Source: Zeus faber
Lineage: Eukaryota > Chordata > Actinopteri > Zeiformes > Zeidae
DNA: 64,000 bases
Assembly: GCA_960531495.1 (NCBI GenBank)
Contig: OY482847.1
Span: 22,642,066-22,706,065 of the forward strand
Direction: 5' to 3'
The notes under the pieces were generated by a model. The model was not told the origin of the DNA, searched no databases, and worked only from the letters and a program-made list of their open reading frames with translations. This document shows positions 33,561-45,259 of the stretch, one piece after another. A program made the position numbers and the translations under genes. Numbering within the stretch: position 1 is the stretch's first letter; each line of letters begins with the position of its first letter.

Positions 33561-36500
33561 CTGATGAATTAAAAAAAAAAAAAACAAACCAAGAGTTACG
33601 ATTAAGATGTGGGGGGAAAAGGAAGAACAAACTTACAAACTGCAAAAAAAACTCAACAAATGGAGAACATTCAATTAAATATAAGTGTTCAACCCGTTGC
33701 AATTTGGTTAGAGTAGCCAATTGAATGGGGTCGGATTACATGATGAAACCTCTTATATACTGTATATCTAGTCAGGATACGCTCCATAACTGGTTTGTCA
33801 ACCAGGCCTGATTTCACTTTGTCAATCACTTTTGCCAGTCTTTGGTGAGAAATGCAGTATATGCATACTTAAAACGATTGTCTAAAATTAGCTGTTCTTT
33901 TTATAGTACCTGCACAGATTTTTCTAGTTTATTAGTTGTTCCATTGGTATTGGGAAATAGACTCCGTCAAGACTTCTAAAATAGACGGACGACAGCATAT
34001 TTTCTTTCGTGTTAAAAAAACAACCCAAAAAAACCTTCAGAAACAACACTATCTCCGAAAAACTGTTATCAACATACCAAATACATAAAATAAATAACCA
34101 CTAGAGGAAAAACAAATACAAATGTTGACAACTGACTCACTCTTTCCGTCACAAGCGACAATTTTGACCTTGTCCACCTTCACTAGATCAGTGACCTCCC
34201 TGAACTCCACGTCGTTCAAAACAAACGTCCACACGTTGTCGCAGAATCTGTAGGTGTTTAGCGACCCCTAGAGGCGAAAAGAGGAAGAACAACGTTAGCC
34301 ACAACCATAGCAATATCAACAACACAACGTTCATACCACTTTTCTGGGAAACAAGTCTTCAAACCCGAAAGCAGTTCAATGAAAGCATCGAACTTGAAAT
34401 GAATGACACACGTCTTCCTTTCTGCAGAGTTGAATGTTTATTTTATAGCTACAACTTTTGCATTTCACAAATGTAAAATTAATTGTTTCCCCTGATGATT
34501 TCTAGACTGAGCAGCGTTGGTCTCAGAGGTGTCCAATTAACATGGCTGTCAACTAAACTATACAACTCCACAGATGATGACCCCTCCTCATGAAAACAAA
34601 TAGCACATGACAAGAAAGCACTGGGGGGGCTCCGATCAATTGGCCAATTTTCGTTCTAATTAGTGTGATTGCTGATCGGTATAAAGTTCGATCAGAAGAC
34701 GCAAAACACGTAGACAATTTCTCTTCCGTTATGCATGGCAGTGTTTCCAATACGTCTATTTATTTGTGGCGGCCTGCCACAATATCAACATTGACCGCCA
34801 CATATTCATTTTCTATTTCTCTTTTACTATTTAAACTAGAGTCTTAGTAGAGCTGGGGTCAGCGCACGGCCCCTCCTCGCCCCGCTATGAGCACGCTCTG
34901 TTTTTTGCTTTCGCTTTTTTTGGAAACAATCTAAAAAACTTCTATAGCGCTGTCAGAGCCTGGAGCATGAAGACGGAATGGGCATTAGATACTGTCTGAT
35001 ATGGTACAGCGCAGGTACAGCCAGTGTGTGTGTGTGTGTGCGTGAGTGTGTGTGTGTGTGTGTGAGTGAGAGAGAGAATAGCCCATCAGAGTTGTTTGAA
35101 TGACAAAAAATTTAATGACTTTAATATGACGCTGTTGGCGCACGAATGAGTCCATCCTTGCACTTATACGGAGGACATCAGTTCAGTGGGCGGTCTTTTG
35201 ATTTGTGTTTACAATGCAAAAAGAATGTGGATATGTGCAGCCCAGATCACCTCCGACTGTGGTCTGAGCGATCGGATCTCAAACAGCACCGAGTGCGTTT
35301 ACATCTGGCATTAGAGTGATCCACTTGTGATTATCACCAAAGACACATGTTAATGCCAGGTGTAAACAGGCTCTAAATACAAAGCTTTGCTCCTCATTCT
35401 TAAGAGAGAGAATGGAACACGTAGCACATGACGCCTGACAATAAATAAACAGTTCACTTTCTCATCTCCTAATTTTAATACTGAATATATTGTGTTGTTA
35501 AGAATAGTTCAATAAGTAAATAATGCCACAGGATAAATAGAAGGCTTCAAATAGACACTGTGATTGGTGAGAAAGCACATTATCCACCCAATGAGAAGTC
35601 GTTGTAATTGCAAACAACCGTCCCCATTTTTCTATCCTTTTCCAAACTTTTTCTGTCAACTTTCAGAGAGTGAAACACCAAGGTTTATTAAGTAAACCTA
35701 AACTTGGAAAATTGAATTCAGCCAACGTCCGCCAACTTTAATGTCTGAAGTGTAATAAAATCAAAACAAAAGTTAGGAAACAAAAATGCTCAGAATAGAG
35801 GAGAGAGAAGTCTTGGACATTTGAAACAAGATCAAGAAAAGCCATTTTGCATGAGAGATGATCAGCACATTGATTGAATAGCAACATTTTGTGGTTACTA
35901 ACAAAATGACATTTCTCTCATGCTGCTTTCATTGGAAAGTCCTGTCAATCACAATGGGAAACCTAGCAATGAAAGCAGTGCAAATGAGTCATTCTGAGGA
36001 CGTTCTTCTGAGGAGGCTCTTCAAATGCAATAGTTGTATTTCAGTTAACTAAACACTTCTCCTATTCATTATTATATAAGTGACAAGGAAAGTTGGGAAA
36101 GTTGCATGGGAATAGTGGGGAAAAAGATAAATCATTAAACACGCGCTAGGCCTGGGGAAATAGGAAATGGGAGGAGTTTAAATTAAAAAAACAGCCAAAT
36201 GTGTGAGGATTATTAACTGATTTGATGTGTCGGCTCCATTAACTACCACTACTTCCAACTATCTTCCAAACTACACTCCTGGTTAAACAAATTCACAGAC
36301 ATCTTTGTAGCCTTTGACTTCTCAGTTCTACAACAATAGCTAAAAGTAATTTTCAGGTAAACCAACACTACTAAATATAATTTCAAGTTCTTTAGCCAAC
36401 CTCTGTCATTTATGTTATCTCCAAAAAATGCAGAGGATATGGATTAAAATGGATCTATTATATGTCTGTATTGTATTTGTTAAAACAATAACAAAAAGTG

Positions 36501-37105
36501 CATCAACCTTGACCTAGCAGCCTTACTTAGTTAGGTTTGGACAGAAAGGTAGATTTAAAGTGGTAATCCATAAGATTGTCTGTGCTGAGTGAATTTCATG
36601 ACGCGATCCAGAACCCTATCAAAGACGGTCACTTTTTATTTTTTTTGCTTTTTTCTTGGTCACTTGAGGTGGTTGGGATTAGTTTCATCCGAGGGTGTTC
36701 TTTTCAGTTAATGTTCCGCCGTGTGGACAGTTGACTGACCACAACCAGCAACGCTGGTTTATCAAACTCAGCCCCGAAGGCGTTTTAGTGGCGGCGATTG
36801 GGATGAAGCAGCATGAGGTCGACTACTCACCCGAAAGTTGACCCTGTTGCGGACCCGGTTGGCGAGTGCTGTGTTGATGGCTTTGTCAAACTGGAGCAGG
36901 ACCTGAAGTGCCAACTGCGGCGTGATCTGTTGGGTCTGAGATAGAGATAGATGGACGGATAGATGGATAGATAGATAGATGGATAGATGGATAGATAGAT
37001 AGATGGATACATAGATAGATAGATGGACGGATGGATAGATGGATGGATAGATAGATAGATAGATGGATACATAGATAGATAGATGGACGGATGGATAGAT
37101 GGATG

Positions 37106-37184
<79 letters not shown>

Positions 37185-37766
37185 GGACAGATGGACAGAT
37201 AGATGGACGAATAGAGAGATAGATACTTTATTAATTCCCGGGTTGAAATTAAAGTGTTCACACAGAGCAGCTCACGTCAAAACAATAGGCAGTAACATTA
37301 AAGTAATTACAACAAAACATATCAAATAACTTACATAAACATGAAGGGCAAACTCGAAAAAGAAAATGGAAACAAGACGCCATATCCAATACATCTAAAA
37401 AAAAAACCCCACAAACCTCTGAATCAACAATTCGCACCCAATTCACCAAAAAGGAAATTGTTGCAAGTTTGAACACACATGGAGGCGTCCTGCAGTGGCG
37501 AATAATGAATAATGAATAATGTTTAATGTTTTATCGGACAAACTCATAGTGTCTGAAGCCAACGCCGTCAAAGAAGCTGAGCCTGGGCTCTGGAATCATT
37601 TATGCGACACATTCATCTACACAAGAGCGTTAAACACTGGCGTGCTAACTGCTAGCTTCATGCTAACCCCCACCACCACCACCACCACATCCACCTGGAT
37701 CAGCTCGTCGAGGCTCTCCTGGAGACTGTTCCCCAGCGTCGTGTTCCTGTACAGCTGGTACGCCAT
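33535..37766 (-). CDS. gtf2a2: Transcription factor IIA gamma (small) subunit, complete, four coding exons
   Basis: Joining 37766-37695, 36935-36831, 34267-34141 and 33560-33535 on the minus strand gives 109 codons and a TGA, the same length as human GTF2A2. It starts [20 protein letters not shown], contains [39 protein letters not shown] and [12 protein letters not shown], and ends NTGSNTTE. All three introns (759, 2563 and 580 bp) are GT/AG, with phases 0, 0 and 1. The protein pairs with the product of GTF2A1 to form TFIIA, which binds TBP on the TATA box and stabilises preinitiation for RNA polymerase II in the nucleus. The N-terminal half forms the four-helix bundle and the C-terminal half the beta-barrel touching TBP. 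Differences from human (Thr at 25, Thr and Asn in the ALANR segment, Asp-Leu-Val after EFREVT) are conservative. There is no frame damage. Confidence 0.97.
34141..34267 (-). CDS. gtf2a2: gtf2a2 coding exon 3
   Basis: 42 codons plus one base ([20 protein letters not shown] onward to GK). The acceptor is ctctag and the donor gtgagt, ending in phase 1. Confidence 0.96.
34268..36830 (-). other. gtf2a2 intron 2 contents
   Basis: A 2.56-kb intron. It holds a possible small repeat at 34630-34800, including the palindromic tgtggcggcctgccaca near 34764-34780, and an interrupted (TG)n at 35024-35064. No other coding sequence is seen. Confidence 0.6.
35024..35064. repeat. (TG)n microsatellite in gtf2a2 intron 2
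   Basis: About 20 TG units interrupted by CGTGAG. Confidence 0.92.
36831..36935 (-). CDS. gtf2a2: gtf2a2 coding exon 2
   Basis: 35 codons ([20 protein letters not shown] through NRVNFR), phase 0 at both ends. The acceptor is ctatctcag and the donor gtgagt. The acceptor's pyrimidine tract is the edge of the (CTAT)n tract that fills 36941-37235. Confidence 0.96.
36941..37235. repeat. (GATA)n/(GATG)n microsatellite in gtf2a2 intron 1
   Basis: About 290 bp of GATA, GATG and GACG tetranucleotides with longer repeated blocks (37005-37100). On the gene strand it is an almost pure pyrimidine-plus-A (CTAT/CCAT) tract, ending five bases before the exon-2 acceptor AG. Confidence 0.96.
37221..37262 (-). 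repeat. Retroposon 3' end joined to the GATA tract
   Basis: 'gatactttattaattcccgg' plus 'gttgaaatt' resembles the common fish retroelement 3' end ('actttattgatcccnngg..gaaatt') that typically carries a GATA-type tail. A related piece lies at 59940-59985. It suggests that the microsatellite grew from a retroposon tail. Confidence 0.5.
37695..37766 (-). CDS. gtf2a2: gtf2a2 coding exon 1
   Basis: 24 codons from ATG (37766-37764) to Gln, then the donor gtggat. The (GGT)n/(CCA)n run at 37669-37690 lies immediately inside the intron. Confidence 0.96.
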
Positions 37767-38900
37767 TGTGAGGAATGCGGGAACTCGCTAGTAAACCCGC
37801 GGATATTCGGCCGGAGCGACGACTGGCAAACGCACTCCCTGCAGAACTGGCCGTGACGGGGGCGACTGCTAAGGCCCGTGTTGTTGCGTGACGTCGCCAA
37901 CGTACGGAGAGCAGGAAGGGTCAAAAAGTGTCACGGGGGGGTTTGCGACGACCGTGTCGCAACGGCCATGCGTGTGGACCGGGGGACGTTGTAATGGATG
38001 GCCTGCTAAAGGGAGCGGCACCAAAATTATACTTTGAATAACCCACGTTATCGAAACGCAGTTATAAACGTTGTTATTTCGGCCAATACAGCGCGCAAAC
38101 GTTCCCCCTTTGTCGAAAGGGAAGACCACTAGATGGTAGCAAAAGACAAGACGCGAACGACAAGAACACTCTGTTTCCTATCGTTTACGTTTTGTTTTAT
38201 TTTTACTCAACTTAAATTTCTTGTTGTGTTGCCTGATTATCGCGTATTTCGCTCGAGCTTGAGTACACTAATACTTGGATAGCGACAACCCATTTAATTG
38301 TGATACTAACATGCGTGTACAGGTCTGGAGTTGCATTATTTCCCTTGATTTCTTCCCGACGTCGCTATGAAAAAAGCAAACAAACAAACAAACACAGACT
38401 GTGAAAACAGGCGATGATTCCTTCGCAACTCTATCATGGTTTCCCACGCCGGCATGTTTTAGCATGGAGCCTTGTTAGCCGAGTGGAGCGTTTATACAGA
38501 ACGCGGGCCTGAAAAATGGATCGCACGACGGACACTCGAACGAGCGTTTAGATAAGAAGAAGGCCCTGGTGCGTCATAATCAGAGAGGAGTCCCATCGTC
38601 TGCTCAAGCAGTTCGGGGATAGAAATGGTCGCTTGCGCGCGGGAGAGGCGGAGAGGAAAGTCCCCGTTCCGTTTCGCTCTTACGCGTTTAAAAAGAACGG
38701 CAACTTTGAACATATTTGAACGTTGTCGTATCGCCTCGCGTTGAGAAGTGATCCGTGGAGTCTGACGGCTAAGTTTGCCACTCACTTGTTTTAAATTTCC
38801 CCGCGGTTGTTGTCTGTTGAGGGTGGGGGGGAATGAAGGCAAAATTGAGGCAACAGGGAGGAAACGGGGAACTGCTTCTCGTGCTCAATTACTTTGTCAG
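37767..38900 (-). promoter_or_regulatory. CpG-rich upstream region of gtf2a2 (promoter candidate)
   Basis: CpG-rich DNA starts right at the gtf2a2 ATG and continues to about 38.9 kb, without microsatellites. It contains a CRE-type tgacgtcg at 37890-37897, several cgcg/gacgcg words and a CTCF-like ccactagatggta at 38128-38140. The gene is housekeeping, so a CpG-island promoter is expected. No TATA box is evident and the exact start cannot be read. Frames on either strand up to 116 codons lack known domains. A divergent transcript is possible. Confidence 0.55.
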
Positions 38901-41235
38901 CCGCCTGAATTAATGCAGAACCGACCCAAGAGTTCATCTCCAGCACGCTTACATGGCACGCTGTGTTCCGATTCCCCGACACACCCCCGTCTCTGTTTGC
39001 TTTTTGTTTATTTGCACAGCACTTATCTTCCTGTGGTGATATTGCTATGGTTGTGGTTTTTGTTTATTTAACACGCGCACACACACGCGCACACGCACAC
39101 ACACACGCACGCACACACAAACACACACACACACACGCACATATATAAATCCACCTTTAATAGCACCAAGCCAGCATGGGCAGGGTAGGGGGACAGAAAT
39201 CTGGTGCATTTTGAAGCATTTTTAAAGAAAACTTGTAAAATACGTCATTGTTTTTGTTTTTGTTGCAGTAAATGGTCGTCACAAATTTGAGTGACATACG
39301 TTTTGTTCATGGATTTAAGATGAATAAAGGCTAAACTGGCTGGATGCCCTTGCCCCTATTGGCCCGGCGAAGCTGTGTGGGCTTTTTCCTCCTACTCACC
39401 ATCGACACAGGGTGGGGGCCTTTTAGGCGCCTTTGAGCAAGGCACTCAAACAACCAAACCGCTGCACCGCCGGGGCAGGAAAGTTCTTACGAACCTCTGC
39501 ATCTCAATGAGTGCCGAGTGGGTCGATGTTGGAAAAGAGAAAAACCTTCCCACAAGGCGAAGAACCATTAAGGTAAAAAAAAACAAAAACAAAACCTTTC
39601 ACGACCGGGCTCAAAATCACAAAAAGCAAAATGCAACTATTTTACTGAAATAGATTGAACTGTTTGGAATCTCTACACGAGTGCTTTTAAAATGTTTTTG
39701 TTTGCACACCGAGCAATGTGAACTTTTCACTTTCCACACACGTCGCTATTTATTATTTTGCTGGGGTTTTTTTTGTGCCTCATTTGCTTTCCTGTTAATA
39801 TTTCAGGGTACTTAAATATTCATTATGCATTACAAAATATTTTAAATTTTAAGCACTTCAGCCATTTTCCTTGTCATCCTCCCAGACTGTGTGATCTTTA
39901 ATAATGATTTCCCTGTGCCGTGCCCTACTTTGCCACAAAGGAGGCTGCTTTTAATAAACCGTCAGGCCCGCGCCGGATGTGTGAGCTTCACTATATTATC
40001 GTGACAAGAAAAAGTCCAATGCAATTAACTTACAAACCGTAAAATGGTTCTATTTGTATGCAATTAACTCTAGACAAATTTACCTCCACAACGTGCTACA
40101 TGGATCCATAACTAGTCAAAATTTCATTCGCACCAGTATGTTTGTCGGAGAAAATTCCAAATATCACCACTTGTAACTTCAAAAGAAGACGCGCTTGTCT
40201 TGTATTTAAGCTTGCCTTTCATAGGAAGAGAGGACAAATATACTTAAGAAAAACGAATTTGACTGCTTTATTCTTAATTAGTAACATCTTTAGATCTCAA
40301 CGAACAAACATCCGAGCTGTAATTAGCGGCATCCGTGTTCGTTTGCCTTGTAATCTAAGTTAAATACGATAAATCACTTTCCTGAATTAAGCGGAGACGT
40401 GCAACCGGTGCCGAATGGAAACCTCGTCGGCTGCTCTCCAGAAAGAACGTCCGTAGCCGTGGCTCTGAGTCCCAAGGCGTTGTGAAAGTTTCAACACCGC
40501 CCAGAAGAGAATAAGATCTGCTCTCTTATTATGATACGATATCACACAAATTATTATTATTGTTTTTAATTCATTTCATTCTTTTTTTTTTTTTTTTGTA
40601 ATATTTATTTGCTACATGATTTTTGTCTCCAGATTTTCTTTCTGTCGACTGCATCTACTGTGAAATGGTTCATTAATCGAACATTTTTACAAGAAACGGA
40701 TGGATGTTACATTTTCCTGTTCAGTACCAAAATGATTAATTTCTAACGTGTGTCATTGAGGTCCCGGAGTCAAAATGGGAGTAAATATGAGTGAAATATG
40801 AAAGAAAGGTCCAATTTTACTTTCTCCAAAATGAAGGTCCATGACTGAAGGAAGAATGACACTGTGGCCCATTTCCCCTGCACTTCAAAACAACAAATGG
40901 CGTCTGGGTTTCAAAGATGATGACTTAAAGTAAAAGTAAGGTGTTATTGGTTTTACAAATTAGTGAAAATTAAAATGTGTTATTGGTAAAAATGTAGGTT
41001 CCATGTCGAGAATCTAGTCCCTGCTGGTTATTACTAAACGGAAATTATATTATTGATAACTTGTGTCATATTTAACAAAGATTTAGATTGACAACAGGCT
41101 TTTTATGTATTAGAGCAGTAAATATATAATAATGAGCAAGGCATAATAATCACAACTTTTTGTTGGATTTAAGTACTTTGTAGTCTACATCAACCACATA
41201 TCATAATCTGGGCAGCAAGAGCTGGCCATAAGATA
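38901..41235. other. No gene seen; one CA-rich microsatellite
   Basis: An interrupted (CA)n/(CACG)n lies at 39068-39145. The stretch 39.33-39.6 kb contains 'gagcaaggcactc', seen in fish interspersed repeats, without clear ends. The rest is AT-leaning unique sequence with a T-run at 40582-40600. Confidence 0.45.
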
Positions 41236-42098
41236 TCTGTTTTGATTTTGCTTGATTTATCCGCAGCCTTCCAGACTGCTTACCATCATGTTCTCTTGTC
41301 CAGTCGTTCTGATCTTGATATTTCAGGGACTGCGCACAGATGTTTGGGGTCTCACCTCTCGGGTAGATCCCACAGGGCGGGGTGGGAGGGAAAAGGTGTC
41401 CAAGTCATACCAGGCGAGGACCGGCGTCCCGCAGGGATCCGTGCTCGGCCCTCGCCTCTTCTAACTGTACACCTCGCTGGGATCGCTCATCCAGCCGCGT
41501 GGTTTCTTCTACCACCGCTACGCCGGTGACACCCGGCTCTACCGCTCCTTTTCCTCCAGGGGGATACCACCGTCTCGGCGAGACTCTCGGCACGCTTTTC
41601 AGACATTTCCTGTCTGGATAAAGGAACGCCGCCCTCCAATTGAATCTCTCCAAGACAGAACTCCACATCATCCCGGTAAGTCCAACCATTTAACGCCAGG
41701 TAAACATTCGGCTTGGCTCGTCACCATTAATACCGTCCAAGTCTGCTTGAGATCTTGGGGGTAGTGATTGACGACCGTCTCACTCTTTCTGATGAAATTT
41801 CCTCCGTCTCCCGATCCTGCAGATTCACGATGAGACGATACCCGTCGGAGCACTCGGCACAGCCCTTTGTCCAGGCGCTTGTCACCTCACGACTAGACTA
41901 CGGCATATGACATAATGCACTAACATGAATTCTTATCATATTGCACTAACATACAAAAAAAAATACAAATAACTCTATTTTATTTTGATTCCTACCAGTA
42001 TCTTGCACTTTTATCCGGTTGAATTTAGATACAGGAGCTCGTGCATGAAAGTTCGATGTTGCTTGGACAAAAGCCACCGCTAAATAAATAAATGTAAA
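41236..42098 (+). mobile_element. LINE fragment (L2/CR1-like reverse transcriptase and 3' tail)
   Basis: The reverse transcriptase motifs appear in order over shifting frames: ILLDLSAAFQTAYHHVLLS (motif A), TGVPQGSVLGPRLF (motif B) and YHRYAGDTRLY (motif C). Later LGVVIDDRLTLSDEIS-like and QALVTSRLDYG segments follow. The 3' end near 42060-42098 (ggacaaaagccaccgctaaa, then taaataaatgtaaag) is the usual L2-type tail. Frameshifts, an early stop after motif B and a changed catalytic motif show it is dead. The 5' part is missing. Confidence 0.82.
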
Positions 42099-43700
42099 GG
42101 TATATATAATAACTGGACTTTATTCTAAGAAATATCATAATTGCGTCCCAGGTCAATACTAGAACATGCTTTTTAATGAGTGTTTGACCAATTAATTGAT
42201 GTCGGTGTAATACGTAGATTGAATGAACCTAATTCAATTACTGCTACAGCTTGTCTTCTCAATAGACGACTGAATGGCAAGAAGGACCAAATACAATTAG
42301 GCGAAAAAAACTACGCTCAACATATGGATCAAATATTCATTGTGTTAAATCCAGTCTTCACTCATGCCAGATATTGAGCTATCTCTCAGGCAATTCCTAA
42401 TTGCATTGTCTGATTTATGAACTCTTGGCGTTTTTCACCACACCATGCCACATCCGGTTGTGACTGTTACTTATGGACAACACTCTGCCACATTTTCCAA
42501 ATTAATTCCGCAAACAAATAATTACTCGAGTCAACGAGAACAATTAGATCAACCATGCCCCCGAGAAAACATCTGCATATTGAATTAGCTCATTAACATA
42601 GCGTGAAAAATGGAGCGGAAATGAAGGCATTATGGGCCTTCAGTGCCTTGTAAATCAGCTCCAACTTTGCCTCTTAAGGGTTCTCACGTCCTTCTTAAAG
42701 GGATCGTTCCAGTATCTGCGTTAATCGAGGAACGGCGAACTCAGGAGCGGGTGCGAACGCGGCTTCTGCTTTTTCTATAGCGTGAAAACAGCTCTCTCTC
42801 CCCTTCTACAACAAAGGAAAGCTCCACGACTGCCAAAGTGACACAACTGTCTTGCGGGAGCCGCGTTGAAATAAAAAAAGCCGTCACTATTAAAATTGCG
42901 CCGTCCTGTAAGCTGAAGGCTGTGAAATTTATGGAGCCGCTCCGCGTCCTCCATCCATCACCTCCTCCCCGCCGCAGAACAATGCACGGGGCTCGGGCTT
43001 GTTTGACAGAGGGATATTTGCTGACATATAACCCGGCCCAGTTAGAGATCATTACCTCGTTGAGTGATGGGGGCCCGGCTCTGACTTAACACTTTTATTT
43101 CCCGGGTGCAGCTGAGCTCCTTGACCACGCAGCTCAGCGGACACAACCTTTCCCGTCGCATCAGCGGCGCCATGACTCCGGCTTTGGAAACGGGCCTTCG
43201 CTTTAGCCTCTCCATCTTGATCGTCGCGTCTGATAGGCTATCAATAATTTCAGGCTGGTTGAGCGCTCGGCTGAAGGTTAAATAAATTTGCCGCGATTGT
43301 TTGCATGATCGTGCCCGAGTGGAAGGATTTCCAATTTGCAAAACGCCCCCCGCCCCCGCGCGCCGTGCTCCCGGCGTGCGGAGGCGAACGGAGGGGCTTT
43401 GTGGAGGTCTGCGCCCAAACAAGCAACACGGCCTCCGCAGACGCAAGAAAAATGAAGTGACAATTTGCATTAAGAGATTCCTCAATACACAGAAAGTAAA
43501 GGAAACAGTGGAAATGAAACCATCTGGCCGGGGGGAGCGATGCAGTGACCCGGTGTTTGCCGAGTCAAGTCTGTTTCGACCACTTTATTGACCGTGTTAA
43601 TCCAGGTTAACACCATGATTCCTCATTGTAATAACACCCACCCCAATTTAGAATAAACTGTTTGGATGAAGAGCAGTTCATGAAGCATACTGGTAACTTC
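42099..43700. promoter_or_regulatory. GC-rich non-repetitive block, candidate regulatory DNA
   Basis: 42.43-42.72 kb carries closely spaced homeodomain-type words (aataatta, caattaga, gaattagctcattaa). 42.9-43.58 kb is CpG-rich with no repeats. Frames of up to 147 codons exist but lack domains, and codon-like structure is not evident. It looks like conserved non-coding DNA of a developmental locus; I cannot test conservation here. Confidence 0.35.
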
Positions 43701-43704
43701 AACC

Positions 43705-43815
43705 CATTTCATACACAATGGCAATTCAAAGTGCTTTAAGGCATAAAGGACATTATATAAAAGCACATGAGCATCAACGCATAGAAATAAAACGCTAAAA
43801 ACAGATAAAAAATAT
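43705..43815 (-). repeat. Interspersed LINE/SINE 3'-end fragment
   Basis: 'atggcaattcaaagtgcttt' and the following 'aaaagcac..catagaaataaaac' match on the plus strand the pieces at 57111-57175 and 59144-59280. On the minus strand this is the common fish 'aaagcactttgaattgcca' retroelement end. Confidence 0.55.
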
Positions 43816-44534
43816 ATAATTAAATCATTGATCGCAGGTTATAGTGCAATTTAAAACTTTTAACACAATGGAAGACAATTTAAAAGAAACCGAAAGGCCA
43901 TAGAAACAAACGCTTAATAAAAAACATGAAGTCTGCGAAAAGTGTATAAAAATGCAAAAAGCACAAACACAATGGAAGAAATTAAGAGAGTTGCTGTGTT
44001 GTAACTTGAAGTAAAACAGCTTAACGGTACTACAGGTATATTCCTCATTGCCCCAGTATTGTACGTGATGTACTTTAAATAGTTTGGACGAGGCACCTTC
44101 AAGGTCATTCACAGATGGAATTTCGATCCCTTGATCCTGTCTCTTAAACCTTCTTAAGGTGTACGATGGGAAAACGGCAGCATATACCCCACAACCCCGA
44201 AGCATAGCCCCTGATCCTGAAGTGAAATGAATACGGCAAAGCATTGCAAAAAGTATGGCTAGCTGTAGAATGACTGGAATAAAGGGACATTGCGCCACAC
44301 GGCAGGTAAAGCGGCCCTGAGGCGCCTCCTAATTCCCCCTCCTGCTTCTGTACAAGTCACTTAGTGTCACCAACAAGCTTCAAAGGAACTTTCCCTCGTC
44401 CCATAAGACCAGATACATACCATAATATCTTTTATTTTCTCTCAACGTGGGCTGCGAAATTATGCATACGAGACACAAGCCCCTTTTCTTTTTTGGGAGA
44501 CACGGTGCTGGTGCTCGCGGCAGAAGGGAGCAGA
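43816..44534. other. No gene seen; probably repeat-derived
   Basis: It continues from the retroelement end with A-rich sequence. The 157-codon minus frame at 43825-44298 has no recognised domain. Confidence 0.4.
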
Positions 44535-44536
44535 CT

Positions 44537-44572
<36 letters not shown>

Positions 44573-44612
44573 CCCCAGCGTCTCCCTCTGATCTCCATAT
44601 TTCACCAGTATC

Positions 44613-44656
<44 letters not shown>

Positions 44657-44678
44657 CGTGCGTGCGTGTGTGTGTGAA
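44535..44678. repeat. Two (TG)n microsatellites
   Basis: (TG)n at 44539-44570 and 44618-44678, the second with TGCG variants, separated by about 50 bases of unique sequence. Confidence 0.95.
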
Positions 44679-44995
44679 CAGGGCAGAATAAATTGGTTTG
44701 ATCAAAGCGGAGGGAGTGTGTTTAAAGGAATGTTCCCTAAATCCTGTTGTAGATTATGTTCAGGGTTCAGTCTACACGAGCAGGTTGTTTGGGAAGTTTT
44801 TTGGCGTCGGCATTGGTCTCGCCAGATGCTAAGCGCTTTACGGAAGACGTCTCCTATGGAGTGGTTTTGCTTAAAGAAAGAACAATGAATAAAGAAAAAC
44901 AGGCAGTCAGATGATCCCGTCTGCTCATGTGCTGGGATGGGATTGGGCTTTGATACTGTAGATAAGCAGCAGAATGGGCTGTTTATAGCCTTTGT

Positions 44996-45259
44996 CAGTG
45001 ATTGTCAACCTTTTTTTTGGGATAATTTGGATACGATTCAGCCTCTGGAACCCCAATCGATGAAGGTTTTTCTTGTTGGATATGATTTCGTCCAAACGTC
45101 CACACCTGCCTATAGTAAACCGCTGTATGCTGTGATGGTGCTCAGGTCTTGTAAATGAAATAACGGTGAAGTTGGGTTATTCATCATTTTGCCTCGGGAC
45201 CCCCCGGAACCTTCTGAAAGGGCCCCTGGGCGGTCCCCAGACCCCACCTTGAGAACCAC
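44996..45259. mobile_element. hAT-like MITE candidate
   Basis: The left end cagtgattgtcaacctt and the complement of the right end (gtggttctcaaggtggggtc) resemble the CAGTGGTTCTCAA ends of Charlie-type hAT elements. Inner G/C-rich sequence (gggcccctgggcggtcccca) also fits such families. The 8-bp flanks do not match, so the call is tentative. Confidence 0.4.

Noticed and set aside
43042-43485. 147-codon minus-strand frame
   Set aside because: It overlaps another frame on plus; GC-rich composition explains the openness and no domain is visible.
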